NCBI RefSeq assembly: GCF_000204055.1
Contig: NW_006768892.1
Coordinates: forward strand, 1-19,088
Length of the DNA: 19,088 bases
Reading direction: 5' to 3'
Source: Melampsora larici-populina 98AG31
Taxonomy: Eukaryota > Basidiomycota > Pucciniomycetes > Pucciniales > Melampsoraceae
Shown here piece by piece: positions 7,177 to 15,846 of this stretch (positions are counted from its first letter, which is position 1; the number at the start of each line of letters is the position of its first letter). A program made the translations under genes and the position numbers. Below the pieces are notes generated by a model. That model was given only the letters and a program-made list of their open reading frames with translations. It was not told where the DNA came from and did no database searches.

Positions 7177-9447
7177 CTAAGATGAAGCTCCCTTAGATAC
7201 ATCCTTAACTCTTAATTGATCACGTAAATTTATGAAAGTGGGCTTGGAAAGGGCTTTAGTTAAAAAATCAGCTAGTTGAAAGGATGTATTAACTTGTTTT
7301 AGAACCACATTTTTATCTTTAATAAGTTGACGAATGAAATGGTAACAAAGATCTACATGTTTGCTTCGAGAATGATGGATAGGATTGTTTGCTAAAGCCG
7401 CCGAACCGGTGTTGTCATAATGTATGACTGTTGGTGAGTTGTCAATGAACCGTATTTCTTGAAGTAACTGTCTCAGCCACATGGCCTCTCTCCCTGCATC
7501 ACTAAGGGCCATATACTCTGCTTCTGTACTAGACAAAGCGGTGGTCTTTTGTTTTCTTGATTTCCATGAAATGAGTCCGTTTCCTAGCCTAAAAAGATAA
7601 CCAGAAGTTGAAGAGCAATCATATAAATTTTCTGCCCAGTCTGAATCCGTGAAGCCTTGCAAAACATTATCATAACCACCTAACGTCAATCCTAAATACC
7701 GAGTATGATAAGAATAAGCTAAAACCCTTAAAGCAGCATTCCAATGATCCTCATTGTTCTTCAAAAACTGAGACAGACGATTTACAGCGAAGGAAATGCC
7801 GGGACGAGTACATTGAGCTAGCCATAACAAAGCACCAATGATGGATCCGTATCTTGAGTTTGATGTAGAATTGTTGATGGCTGGAATCAAAGATCCGAAA
7901 TTTGGTACATAAGGTGTAGGAACGTGAGTTGGCCCGGTTGTAAAAAATTGCTGAGTAATCTTTTCAACGTAGGCAGTTTGTTGAAGAGTGAAATAACGAA
8001 GATCCTTAGATCTTTTGATAGAAATTGATAGATGATGTTCTAAGTTGGTCTCAGCAGATATAGGAAATTTTGAATGAAGAGATGAAGAAATTGAAGACAG
8101 AAATTGATCATCACCAGTGACCAATATGTCATCAATATGAATGGTGATTAGTCCTACAAGGGTATTATTGACAAGTTTAAAGAATAAAGTTGGATCGTGA
8201 GACAATTGTTTTAAACCCATCTCAATTAATGATGCTGTAAACTTGCAATTCCAATTTCTTGCCGATTGATGTAAGCCATATAAAGGAAGAATAGGGTGAC
8301 AAACATGATTGGGAAAATCTTCGTCTTTGAAACCTTCAGGTTGTTCCATAAACACATCCTTTTCCAAACAATTTCCATGTAAAAATGCTGCTGTAATATC
8401 AAAACCTTTAACTTTCCATCCTTTAACACCTGCTACAGTTAAAGCGACTCTGTTTGATTCTTGTCTAGAGGCAGGCGAAAACACATCATTAAAATCAACT
8501 CCTGGGATTTGTCCACTACCTAACACTACCAATCTGCCTTTGTATTTATTGATTTGGCCATTAGGTAAAAGTTTTCGTTTGAAAACCCACATAGATTGTA
8601 GAACTTTGCTATTTAAAGGTCTTGGTACCAGCTTCCAAGTACCTAACTTCTGCAGAGTACTAATTTCAGTCTTAGAAGCCGTTTCCCATTGAAGTGCTTC
8701 TTCACTGTTGACAGCTTTTCCATAAGACTCTGGTTCTGGAGAAGAAGTATCAAGTACAAAAGCTGATGGCTTGAAACAATCAGGAGCCTTGGAAACACGT
8801 GAACTACGTCTTGGTAAAATTGGTTGTGGAACATGTTTCACAGGAAGATCGCGAGGAGGATCTGGGGTTTGATCTATAGGACTATTTGGAGGAGATTGTT
8901 GAATAGGAACAAGATCAACTGGACTTGAAGGTTCTACTGGTGATTTATTTGACGAGGAAGAAGGAGAAGGTACAATATCAATTGATGAAATAGGTTTAGA
9001 TAATTTTGATCGTGTTACCATATGATACGGTAATACTGGTTCTTCAAGTGCAACTGAGTCGGTCCAAGGAAGAGAAAGAGTATCCCCTGTCTTCTTGGCT
9101 GGTGAAACGATAAAAGGAAATTTTTTAAAGAAACATTTGAAAGAAGAAGTCTTGACTAACATATGACGACTTCTACACCACGAACCCCCCCAAACGGGGT
9201 TTTCCCTGGTGACACTGCGCAGTGAAAAAACCGCAAACATTTGCAGGCATGATTCGTGAAAATCTCGGGGTCGTACAACCGGAGTTAACACTGCGCTATT
9301 TACACCAGTGGGAACTTCACCATAAACCGGTGAAAACCCAGTGAGGTCCCTCTCTTTAGTGGCACATAATGTGCCGCATAGCAGACAGCGTTTTTTGAAA
9401 CTCTGTTCTAGGTTCACATCAACAGTGGCACAATTCAATGAACACAT
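7177..9447 (-). CDS. Copia pol fragment: reverse transcriptase plus RNase H
   Basis: An open 756-codon frame. Residues ~96-245 are a Ser/Pro-rich linker of the type between integrase and reverse transcriptase. RT spans ~250-495, with catalytic Asp in GFDITAAF (residue 350) and the IHIDDILV box (439-440; usually YVDD). RNase H spans ~595-735, with the acidic residues kept in FTDSDWA, SSTEAEYMALSDA and VIHYDN. The last RSKHVDL and ADFLTKAL motifs are present. Residues ~1-95 are not copia: they come from the foreign segment above ~9165, so the ATG at 9447 is not the element's own. Gag, protease and integrase are missing. Having no stops over 2 kb suggests a more recent insertion than its neighbours, but the truncation makes it non-autonomous. 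Confidence 0.85.
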   Translation of the reverse strand: MCSLNCATVDVNLEQSFKKRCLLCGTLCATKERDLTGFSPVYGEVPTGVNSAVLTPVVRPRDFHESCLQMFAVFSLRSVTRENPVWGGSWCRSRHMLVKTSSFKCFFKKFPFIVSPAKKTGDTLSLPWTDSVALEEPVLPYHMVTRSKLSKPISSIDIVPSPSSSSNKSPVEPSSPVDLVPIQQSPPNSPIDQTPDPPRDLPVKHVPQPILPRRSSRVSKAPDCFKPSAFVLDTSSPEPESYGKAVNSEEALQWETASKTEISTLQKLGTWKLVPRPLNSKVLQSMWVFKRKLLPNGQINKYKGRLVVLGSGQIPGVDFNDVFSPASRQESNRVALTVAGVKGWKVKGFDITAAFLHGNCLEKDVFMEQPEGFKDEDFPNHVCHPILPLYGLHQSARNWNCKFTASLIEMGLKQLSHDPTLFFKLVNNTLVGLITIHIDDILVTGDDQFLSSISSSLHSKFPISAETNLEHHLSISIKRSKDLRYFTLQQTAYVEKITQQFFTTGPTHVPTPYVPNFGSLIPAINNSTSNSRYGSIIGALLWLAQCTRPGISFAVNRLSQFLKNNEDHWNAALRVLAYSYHTRYLGLTLGGYDNVLQGFTDSDWAENLYDCSSTSGYLFRLGNGLISWKSRKQKTTALSSTEAEYMALSDAGREAMWLRQLLQEIRFIDNSPTVIHYDNTGSAALANNPIHHSRSKHVDLCYHFIRQLIKDKNVVLKQVNTSFQLADFLTKALSKPTFINLRDQLRVKDVSKGASS
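9171..9447. other. Foreign segment fused to the 5' side of copia pol
   Basis: It is richer in C and G than its surroundings and holds repeated CACTG/CAGTG words, including the perfect 12-bp palindrome CACTGCGCAGTG at 9213-9224 and CACTGCGC again near 9289. The encoded ~95 residues (several Cys and Arg, no known motif) read through in frame with pol, probably by chance. It could be the end of another transposon. Confidence 0.5.
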
Positions 9448-9678
9448 CCTAATAAGCGCTTAGCACTTTTATTATCAAAATACAAAATAAACAATAACAA
9501 AACAAATACATAAAAATGTATATATAAAATAACAAAACCAATACAATGATATAGACAAAAATATCAACTTGAGCCTTCAAGGCAGGACTTACAAACTCAC
9601 AATTGATCAAAAAAATGATCAAGAAAGTAGTCTATAAGATAAGACAAAGAAAACCATCTACATCAATCACCTCAGTAC
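9448..9678. other. AT-rich tail downstream of the accessory gene
   Basis: Very AT-rich sequence between the foreign segment and the stop of the accessory gene, presumably its 3' untranslated region on the minus strand. TTTATTTTG and similar T-rich words occur on that strand, but no defined poly(A) signal can be singled out. Confidence 0.35.
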
Positions 9679-9828
9679 TTACTCTTCATCTTCTTCTTCT
9701 TCTACCTCTTCTTCATCTTCTTCATCTTCTTCATCATCTACCTCTTCTTCCTCATCTACCTCTTCTTCCTCATCTTCTTCCTCATCTTCTACCTCTTCTT
9801 CCTCATCTTCTTCCTCATCTTGTCCATT
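9679..9828 (-). repeat. Trinucleotide tract encoding an acidic tail
   Basis: Runs of GAA/GAG/GAT on the minus strand (TCT/CTC/TCA on the plus) encode about 50 residues that are nearly all Glu or Asp, with periodic Val. It is a coding microsatellite and likely length-variable between copies. The plus-strand leucine-rich frame over it is a shadow. Confidence 0.8.
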
Positions 9829-11794
9829 CACCACCTCTGCTCCTAATTCCTCTGCCTCGTATAGTTCTTCATCAGGTCCTGCTGCCTCGTCTCCAAAGGA
9901 ATCATCGAGGCCTGCTATAGTATCTTGAATCTCTTGCTCTGTAGGTAATGTAAACTTGGTCATTGCTTTCAATTCTTCGAATGTCCTCTTTCCGTTCATA
10001 AATAGGTCAGTTTGTAAGACCAGCACATAGAATCTGATTACAAGATTAAGTCAGTTGCGATTAATGCAAGGAATATGGAAACAAAGAGAAACGAGCCTAC
10101 GCATAACGATACCTTGAGGATTCACTGCGCAAGTGCTCCAGAGTCTGGTCCACCACGTTCCACAAAGTCTTGGTCTTGTATGTCGGACGGTTTAAGCCCC
10201 AATGTATGAATTGTATCCTCTGGATGTCATTGAATGCAGCCAGTCAGTGAGATTGATTGTACAACGAGATGAACAAAGGAAACTACATACTATCCATGCA
10301 TGGCGACCAACTTGAAGATGCCCAATGTCGGACATGATCTTTTTTGGAGAGATTACACTGCCTCCAACATAACCATGCTCTTTTTGGTAGAGCTAATTCA
10401 AACTTGGTTAGAATGAAAAAAGCAAAAGAGTGAGTTCAAAGGAGACTCACCTTAACCATAATCTCATAGATGCTCGGTACAGTGCCATCACCTGTAACAA
10501 CAGATCAATCCGGAAGCCGAACATTGGTCAGGAGCTGCAATTTTGATTGAAGTGTTCAGCCCGTTAAAAGACAATAGTCAGCCCATTGAAAGATGAAAGA
10601 CAAAGTATATTAATATAAAATATATTACCGTGCCTGTATGGTCTTTTCAGACCTCCTTCAACACTGTCTTGATGACCTGGTGGAAAAGACTCGACGCTGC
10701 TGGGTTCGGATCCTTTCCATAGCGAGGTGGCAACATCTTTTTCTTCCACGCGGTGCGAGTTTACATTATCTCGGTCTGAATAAACCATTGCATCATTGTT
10801 CATATTTTAATCTCATGATAAAAGATTACAAGACTCACCATGACTCTTGCGTACAGAGAGTGAGGGAGGAGCTCTTTGGTGCCTGTTTTGTTGTTGGTTG
10901 CTGTGTACGCCTGAATATCGCCTTTGAGAATGCACTTTGTGGCCCAGACGCGCAAACATTTCTGAACACAGGAACAAGGGAGAATTACGTGATGATTTTC
11001 ACGATGCAGAGTTGAATATTGAAACTACTTACTTTGAGCTCTTTGCTTTCTTTCCAACCAATAGCCCCAGATGAAATTTTGGCGAGCTCTGATTGGATTT
11101 CTGACAATTGACTCCTCATCTCCAAACGGGACACTTCGTTCTCTTGACGTTCAACCAGAACGTTTGCCATCATGGTCATGAACTGCTCCTCAGTAGATCC
11201 AACCTACAGCAGAAATTGATAGTCAGATTGATAATGGAAGAGAGTGATGAAAAGGATAATTATAGAGATGACACTGACATTGCAGAGTGTGCGACCAATG
11301 AAACGGTGCTCTGTGTCAAGGCCAACACGGGTGGCAACTCGATTGTAAGTACCCACTTTGGCGCGATTCATGTGTGTCGCTTGGCTCTCGGCAGTGATTT
11401 CGTTGGCATGGGTCCGAATGGCTTGGATAGCGAGGTCCGCGGCTGTCTGGCCTCCTGGTTCACTTTCAGAATCCCCGCCACCGTTATTACCTTCGTCTAT
11501 TTTCAAAAATTAGGATCAGGATGGTGAAGGTAACATAAGACGGATGGAATGACTCACCTTCAACAATTCCACCACTGTTTTTATTACCTTGTTCTTCTTT
11601 GATAGGTCATTGTTGAAACAACTGGCTGAGTATATGAAACAAAAAAGAAGAAAATGAAGCAATCAGATAATGTGAAACGTACCAAAATTGTGGTCAGAGT
11701 GATTGAACAGAGTCAAGTCATCTTGTCTGAATAGTTCAGTCTCGCTGGAAGGTAAAGAACTATCTATGCGAGTCGGAAGAATTGATTTGGTGGA

Positions 11795-11975
11795 TTTTGG
11801 TTTTGGAGTTGGAAGAGCCGGAAGGTATGCTTTTGACTTCGAAGCTTGAGCTGGAAGAGCCGGAAGGTTTGCTTTCGACTTTGAAGCTTGAGCTGGAAGA
11901 GCAGGAGTTTTTGATTTTGACTTTGAAGCTTGAGCTGGAAGAGCAGGAGTTTTTGATTTTGGAGCTGGGGCAGAA
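11795..11975 (-). repeat. 42-bp coding tandem repeat (PALPAQASKSK)
   Basis: About four units of 14 residues (SKTPALPAQASKSK, then ANLPALPAQASKSK and a degenerate AYLPALPTPKPK). At the DNA level, GAAGCTTGAGCTGGAAGAGC recurs at 11841, 11883 and 11925, exactly 42 bp apart. It gives a Lys/Ser/Pro-rich disordered segment in the accessory protein. Confidence 0.85.
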
Positions 11976-12076
11976 CGTTCGTGTAAACTGCGTCGCTGGG
12001 CAGCTGCACCTTTGATCGAGATTTGTGATTGAGTTGAAGGCCTTGAATAAGGCTGATACCGTGCTTGTTGTGACAT

Positions 12077-12646
12077 TGTTGGGTTGGGCGTAAAGGGTTG
12101 GAAGATCGATGAAGAGTGAAGAAGACGGTTGAGATGTGGAGTTCCAAGTGATAAATGTTTCAGTCTTCAATCGGACCTGTGAAAGTTTTGTGACAAGTTG
12201 TCTGAGGCCTGTGACAGGTTATCAACTTTGAACTCAGATTTCTTGGTCTTGAGAGTCGATACTCAGAATGATTCACAGCAGCAAAGGCAAAGGAAGTTGA
12301 TGCAAAGCTTCATTTGTAAGTATTGGAAAGCTTCGCATTTTGCGAAATGCGAAGCTTCATTTGTAAGTATTGGAAAGCTCCGCATTTCGCGAAATGCAAA
12401 GCTTCATTTAGGAATGGGAAGCTCCGCATCTCCGATTGAGTAATTTTAACCTCTCAATCATCTTGTATATAATCTCTAACTTAAACATCAAAGTATGCAT
12501 TCAAATTTAAATGTACAATGTTTTACAGAGGGCAGAAATGAAATTTAAACAGAGAATTGATCATTGGAGAAAGAAACGTGTGGATGAATAATAAATTACT
12601 ATTATTTGTTGATACATTGATTTATGTTTCAGAGTCCGATGACCCC
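12077..12646. other. Spacer between the two TNP2-element genes
   Basis: Probable promoter and 5' leader of the accessory gene plus the 3' region of the transposase gene. No gene is seen; the only clear structure is the palindromic tandem repeat near 12301-12430. No promoter motif can be assigned with confidence. Confidence 0.45.
12301..12430. repeat. 47-bp tandem repeat with an internal palindrome
   Basis: The word GCTTCATTT starts at 12307, 12354 and 12401, exactly 47 bp apart. Two full units read TTGTAAGTATTGGAAAGCT(T/C)CGC, followed by the palindrome GCATTT(T/C)GCGAAATGC; the third is partial (GGAATGGGAAGCTCCGCATC). It lies upstream of the accessory gene's ATG. A role as transposase- or regulator-binding sites is possible but unproven. 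Confidence 0.85.
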
Positions 12647-15034
12647 TCATCCAGCAATCAATCTTGTGTTGAAAGAGTTTGATCTGCTGCACGGCCTTTG
12701 CCTTTTCTCTTTTTGCTTGATGGGCTTTCTTCTTGTTGTGCCAAGAATCTCCTTAAGGTTCTGAGACTGTTTATCCTTCTTGGCTTGTTTTTCTTTCAAA
12801 GACGCTTCCCAGTGCTGAATTCCTTCCGCAACTGCTAGTTTCCAATCAGCCGGACGGACTGGCAGGAAAGTAAGATGAGCCCATTCACGATGCAACTCTG
12901 CCAAATAAAATAAAGCAGAGTTGAGTACAAAGAACCTTGTGTCTTTATGAACCACCATAGGTTCTCGGCTGTTTGAGATACGTCTCTCAATCAATACTTG
13001 ATGGGTTTTTTCGACTGTACATCCACTTTTGTGGCAGTTTTGTTGGATGTTAAGGACACCCTCAATGTCCTTTGAGAAAACAATGTCAGTAAAAAAACCA
13101 CGCTGCCTAATGCGATGGAAAAAGGTGTACTCACTGCAGGGCTGACCCACACACACTGAGTGGTTGATTCGATTTTGCGCATGCCATAGAACACACTCGC
13201 GTCGGCTAATTTACACTTGGATAATTCAAATCTGCACTGTTGAGGACCTGAACCACTCAAACCCCACACTTTCCTGATCCTGCCTATGAATTTTTCGGTG
13301 CGAAGAGTTACCTGGAAAAAATAACAATCAATCAGTAATTGATGATACGAAGTTCAGTACAGTACAACATACCAATAAAAAGTTGCCATCCTTCACAGTT
13401 TGTTCATCTTGGAAAGTGAAACTTTCTCATGACTTCCACGACTTGGAAGTGTAAGCGTCCCTAATTGATTTTGGAATGTGGCTTTCGGGTCTGGGTGGCT
13501 GTGTATTACAGATTTCTAACATAGAAACAAAAAATGTCAGAGGGTTTTGAGAAATGATAAACCAATTTGACTCACTTCCTCTCTGTGCCTCGCCTGGTTT
13601 ATTCCATTGGGAATTGTAGCCCAATGCCTTCTGGAACAAGCGATTGTTTTTGAATATATCGGATACATTTGAGCTTGCTTGTATGTATGTCTTCTGCTTG
13701 GCATCATAGTTGAGCAAAGAAGCTGAAATAGATCTTATAAGCCGGTGGTTATTCATCGAATTTGCAATATCTTTACCGGGGCTCAAGTGATTTGAATGAA
13801 TCGAAGAGTTTCGCGTGTTGCCATTGTAACTTTCAAAGCTTTCGGTGGCAAAGAGACATGCCGGTCCAAATCTTTCAATTGCGTTGCAGAGGTGGGTGAG
13901 CATATGAAATTTTGGTTTATTGAACCATTGGGCTGAAAGTCGTACAATTGCTCGAAGGAATCTTTGCACGTGAAGGCTAACTTGAATTATGTACTGGTCC
14001 ATGTCAGTGATTTCGGTCTGAAATAGGTAAGGAGAAAGGTAAGACAGAGCCTTCCAAGCGGCCCGTTCCTGATCCGGTATGGCACATTCAAAGAAAATGA
14101 ATGGTGCTGATTGAAGAACCGTACGAAAATCCTTTCCAGTTAAGCTGAGAAAGTGATTGATCATTGTTTTAGGTTGAATCGCTGGAATCTTCAAGCCTGT
14201 CATCTTGAATGATCTCCACCGACCCCATATTCCTTCTTTTTCAATTGCCGACGAGCTTTGCATTTGGTGTCTGAGGAGATATTTTGCTATTCCCAATAGC
14301 ATAACATGAAGAACTTCGACAGGAGTGTCTTGATGGCCGTCAAAACCTGCTCCATACCAACACAACAAAGTCAGTGCCATTTTTAAAAAAGTGAAGTTGA
14401 GTAGAAAATCAAAGATGATTGCCTTCACTCACCTTTTAACCGCAGAAAAGGATTGTAAAGGCGTTGTCCAAACTGATCATTGATCTCACGGCACAGCTGG
14501 GCAACATCGTCTTTTGAAAGTAACAGATTTCGATGGAAATCTTGGACCTTCTTGACAAATGGCGTGCTGAGAGTGTCTTTCACACCTACTTCGGCCGATC
14601 GAGTGTCAAATGACCCAATTGTTCCTGGGAGTTGCGCCAATTCCCAGAGCTATTTGGTAAGACGTTTGGTTTCTGACCAGATTCGCGGAGGTAGAGACAT
14701 CTGAAAAAGATGGAGTGATCAAGTTATATCTTCCAAATATCTCTTCTCAACGTCTACAAATTAAGATTCTTACTTTGTTTCCATTTTCATCAACTCCAAT
14801 AAAATTGTTAATATATTGTTTTGATCTTTTTTCCAACACGCTATTGACTTTCAGATGACAAATCCGACATGGAGTGAGTGACACTGTGGGGTTCATTGTA
14901 TTGCTGACCTCGGTGTGCATTGGAGAGTCACCTAGATGGCATAGCACTGAGGTCATGACTAGAACTTTTGAGTTTGTCCGATGATTGTAGGCCATGAAGC
15001 CATCTGTACTCAATTCACTGACAATATCAAACAT
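12647..15034 (-). pseudogene. TNP2-like (CACTA-related) transposase, 5' end lost
   Basis: Likely a basidiomycete TNP2/Plavaka-type transposase, acting in the nucleus on element ends. Exons that keep one frame: ~15017-14774 (VLCHLGDSPMHTEV, then LTPCRICHLKV), 14700-14433, 14346-13373 (GFDGHQDTPVEVLHVMLLG, WFNKPKFHMLTHLCNAIERF, LFATESFESYNGNTRNSSIH), 13311-13135 (GRIRKVWGLSG) and 13070-12647 (NIQQNCHKSGCTVEKT, then a Lys-rich tail). The real exon begins at 14346 after a GGAGCAG acceptor, not at the upstream ATG. In-frame stops at 14650-14652 (TAG) and 13427-13429 (TGA) break it. The tail after ~12760 may have shifted frame, since an alternative frame gives a more typical SSKKRKGKGR..DEGSSDSE ending. 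TGA codons just before 15034 suggest intron; the MULE starts ~60 bp upstream. Confidence 0.72.
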
Positions 15035-15078
15035 AAAGCACAGTCAGATTTTTGTTCAAGGAAGGGGAAATTAAAAAA

Positions 15079-15620
15079 GGCCGTTGCTATTTGCCGCCCA
15101 CATGAAATCCATGTAGGCGCTGTCCAAAATACGCCTACATGGATGTTTTCCGCCAAAAAGCGCCTACATACAGCCTGTAGGTGCTTTTTTCTTTTTTAAA
15201 TGACGCCTACAGGCTGAAAAACCAATGTAGGCGTCATTTGTGTACGCCTACATTCTGAAAATAGAATGTAGGCGTCATTTGTGTACGCCTACATTCTATT
15301 TTTAGAATGTAGGCGTACGAAAAAAGCGCCTACATTTCATTTGGGCTATGTAGGCGCTTTTTTTAAGCGCCTACATGGAAAAAACAATGTAGGCGCTCAA
15401 AAAAAGCGCCTACATCCCCAAAAAAAGGATGTAGGCGCTTTTTTTTAACGCCTACATTCCCTCCTCTGTATGTAGGCGCTGGCAAATGAGCACCTGCTAA
15501 GTAGGCGCTTTGAAATTACGCCTACATGCCCCAGGAACCATGTAGGCATAATTTCAAAGCGCCTACATAGTTTTTTTAGCCCAAATCAGCGCCTACATCC
15601 AGTCGTGCAAATGTAGGCGC
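15079..15620. repeat. MULE 3' terminal repeat, palindrome array
   Basis: Same organisation as the arms of the small element: ATGTAGGCG-type words (15111, 15224, 15268, 15306, 15348, 15385, 15429, 15470 and others) paired with CGCCTACAT words. Several neighbouring hairpins have loops of AAAAA or TTTTT. It is close to the reverse complement of 1700-2127 but has additional units near 15270-15470. Confidence 0.85.
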
Positions 15621-15846
15621 TACAAATCCAGCTTCATAACCCCTCAGCAGGGTAATGAAGCCCCAGTTTGATGTCCAAAACGCAGTTTGGCCTCGAAATG
15701 AGTGCACCGGAGGACGGACAACGCATTTCGGACTCGAAATGAGAGAACCGGAGGACGGAAAAGACCAAAAACGCAGTTGTTTTATTGTATTTGAAGTTTA
15801 AGACAATCTTCTCATCTCAACATGAAGGGGATCAGATTATTATAAT
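15621..15846. repeat. MULE subterminal region and 3' UTR
   Basis: It contains two CCGGAGGACGGA words (near 15708 and 15750), each beside a CGAAATGAG word, and a segment matching 1451-1531 inverted (AACATGAAGG..ATCAGATTATTATAATTC). It carries no gene of its own and lies between the OTU stop codon and the palindrome arm. Confidence 0.7.

Larger units (their letters stand above)
6817..9170 (-). mobile_element. 5'-truncated Ty1/copia retrotransposon
   Basis: Reading on the minus strand: linker, reverse transcriptase and RNase H frame, stop at 7177, polypurine tract at 7163-7156, then a 339-bp 3' LTR to 6817. The capsid, protease, integrase and 5' LTR are missing, and upstream sequence from about 9170 does not belong to the element. 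RNase H following RT, with no integrase after it, marks the copia order. It cannot transpose by itself. Confidence 0.85.
9679..12076 (-). pseudogene. Ten-exon accessory gene of the TNP2-like element, three stops
   Basis: I do not recognise an enzymatic domain. Exons with GT..AG borders that keep one frame: 12076-11683, 11596-11558, 11496-11279, 11203-11033, 10961-10839, 10775-10629, 10534-10451, 10392-10291, 10219-10113 and 10033-9679, 580 codons in total. Start MSQQARYQPYSRP. Order: a ~14-residue PALPAQASKSK repeat; a GNNGGGDSESE linker; a helical stretch (MANVLVERQENEVSRLEM); TAWKKKMLPPRYGKDPNP; LLTNVRLP; VPSIYEIMVKLYQKEHG; IQFIHWGLNRPTYKTKTLWN; and a long Glu/Asp tail. In-frame stops at 10761-10763 (TAA), 10647-10649 (TGA) and 10505-10507 (TGA) make it a pseudogene, while every splice site is intact. 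The acidic tail and basic middle fit a nuclear, DNA-associated protein; this is speculation. Confidence 0.72.
9679..15078 (-). mobile_element. Decayed two-gene TNP2-like transposon, split by a MULE
   Basis: Two minus-strand multi-exon genes lie in tandem: a TNP2-like transposase (12647-15034) and a downstream accessory gene (9679-12076), separated by 570 bp holding a palindromic tandem repeat. The transposase lacks its 5' exons because the MULE begins at 15079. Neither terminal inverted repeat is identified; the left one may have been lost at the copia/foreign junction. Grouping both genes into one element is inferred from shared strand, spacing, similar decay and the frequent pairing of such genes in rust genomes. 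Confidence 0.5.

Noticed and set aside
9603..9920. Plus-strand leucine-rich protein
   Set aside because: It is the antisense shadow of the GAA/GAG/GAT tract encoding the acidic tail of the accessory gene.
11204..11506. Independent 100-codon gene
   Set aside because: It is exon three of the accessory gene (11496-11279) plus intron sequence on both sides.
13411..13424. Frameshift in the TNP2-like gene
   Set aside because: It arose only from assuming an intron at about 13520-13577. Reading straight through keeps one frame, with a TGA at 13427 followed by the expected FQDEQTVKDG sequence.
13427..14428. Transposase exon starting at the ATG at 14428
   Set aside because: Residues before the GFDGHQDTPVE block come from an intron. 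A GTGAGT donor at 14432 and a GGAGCAG acceptor at 14347 join 14433 to 14346 in frame.
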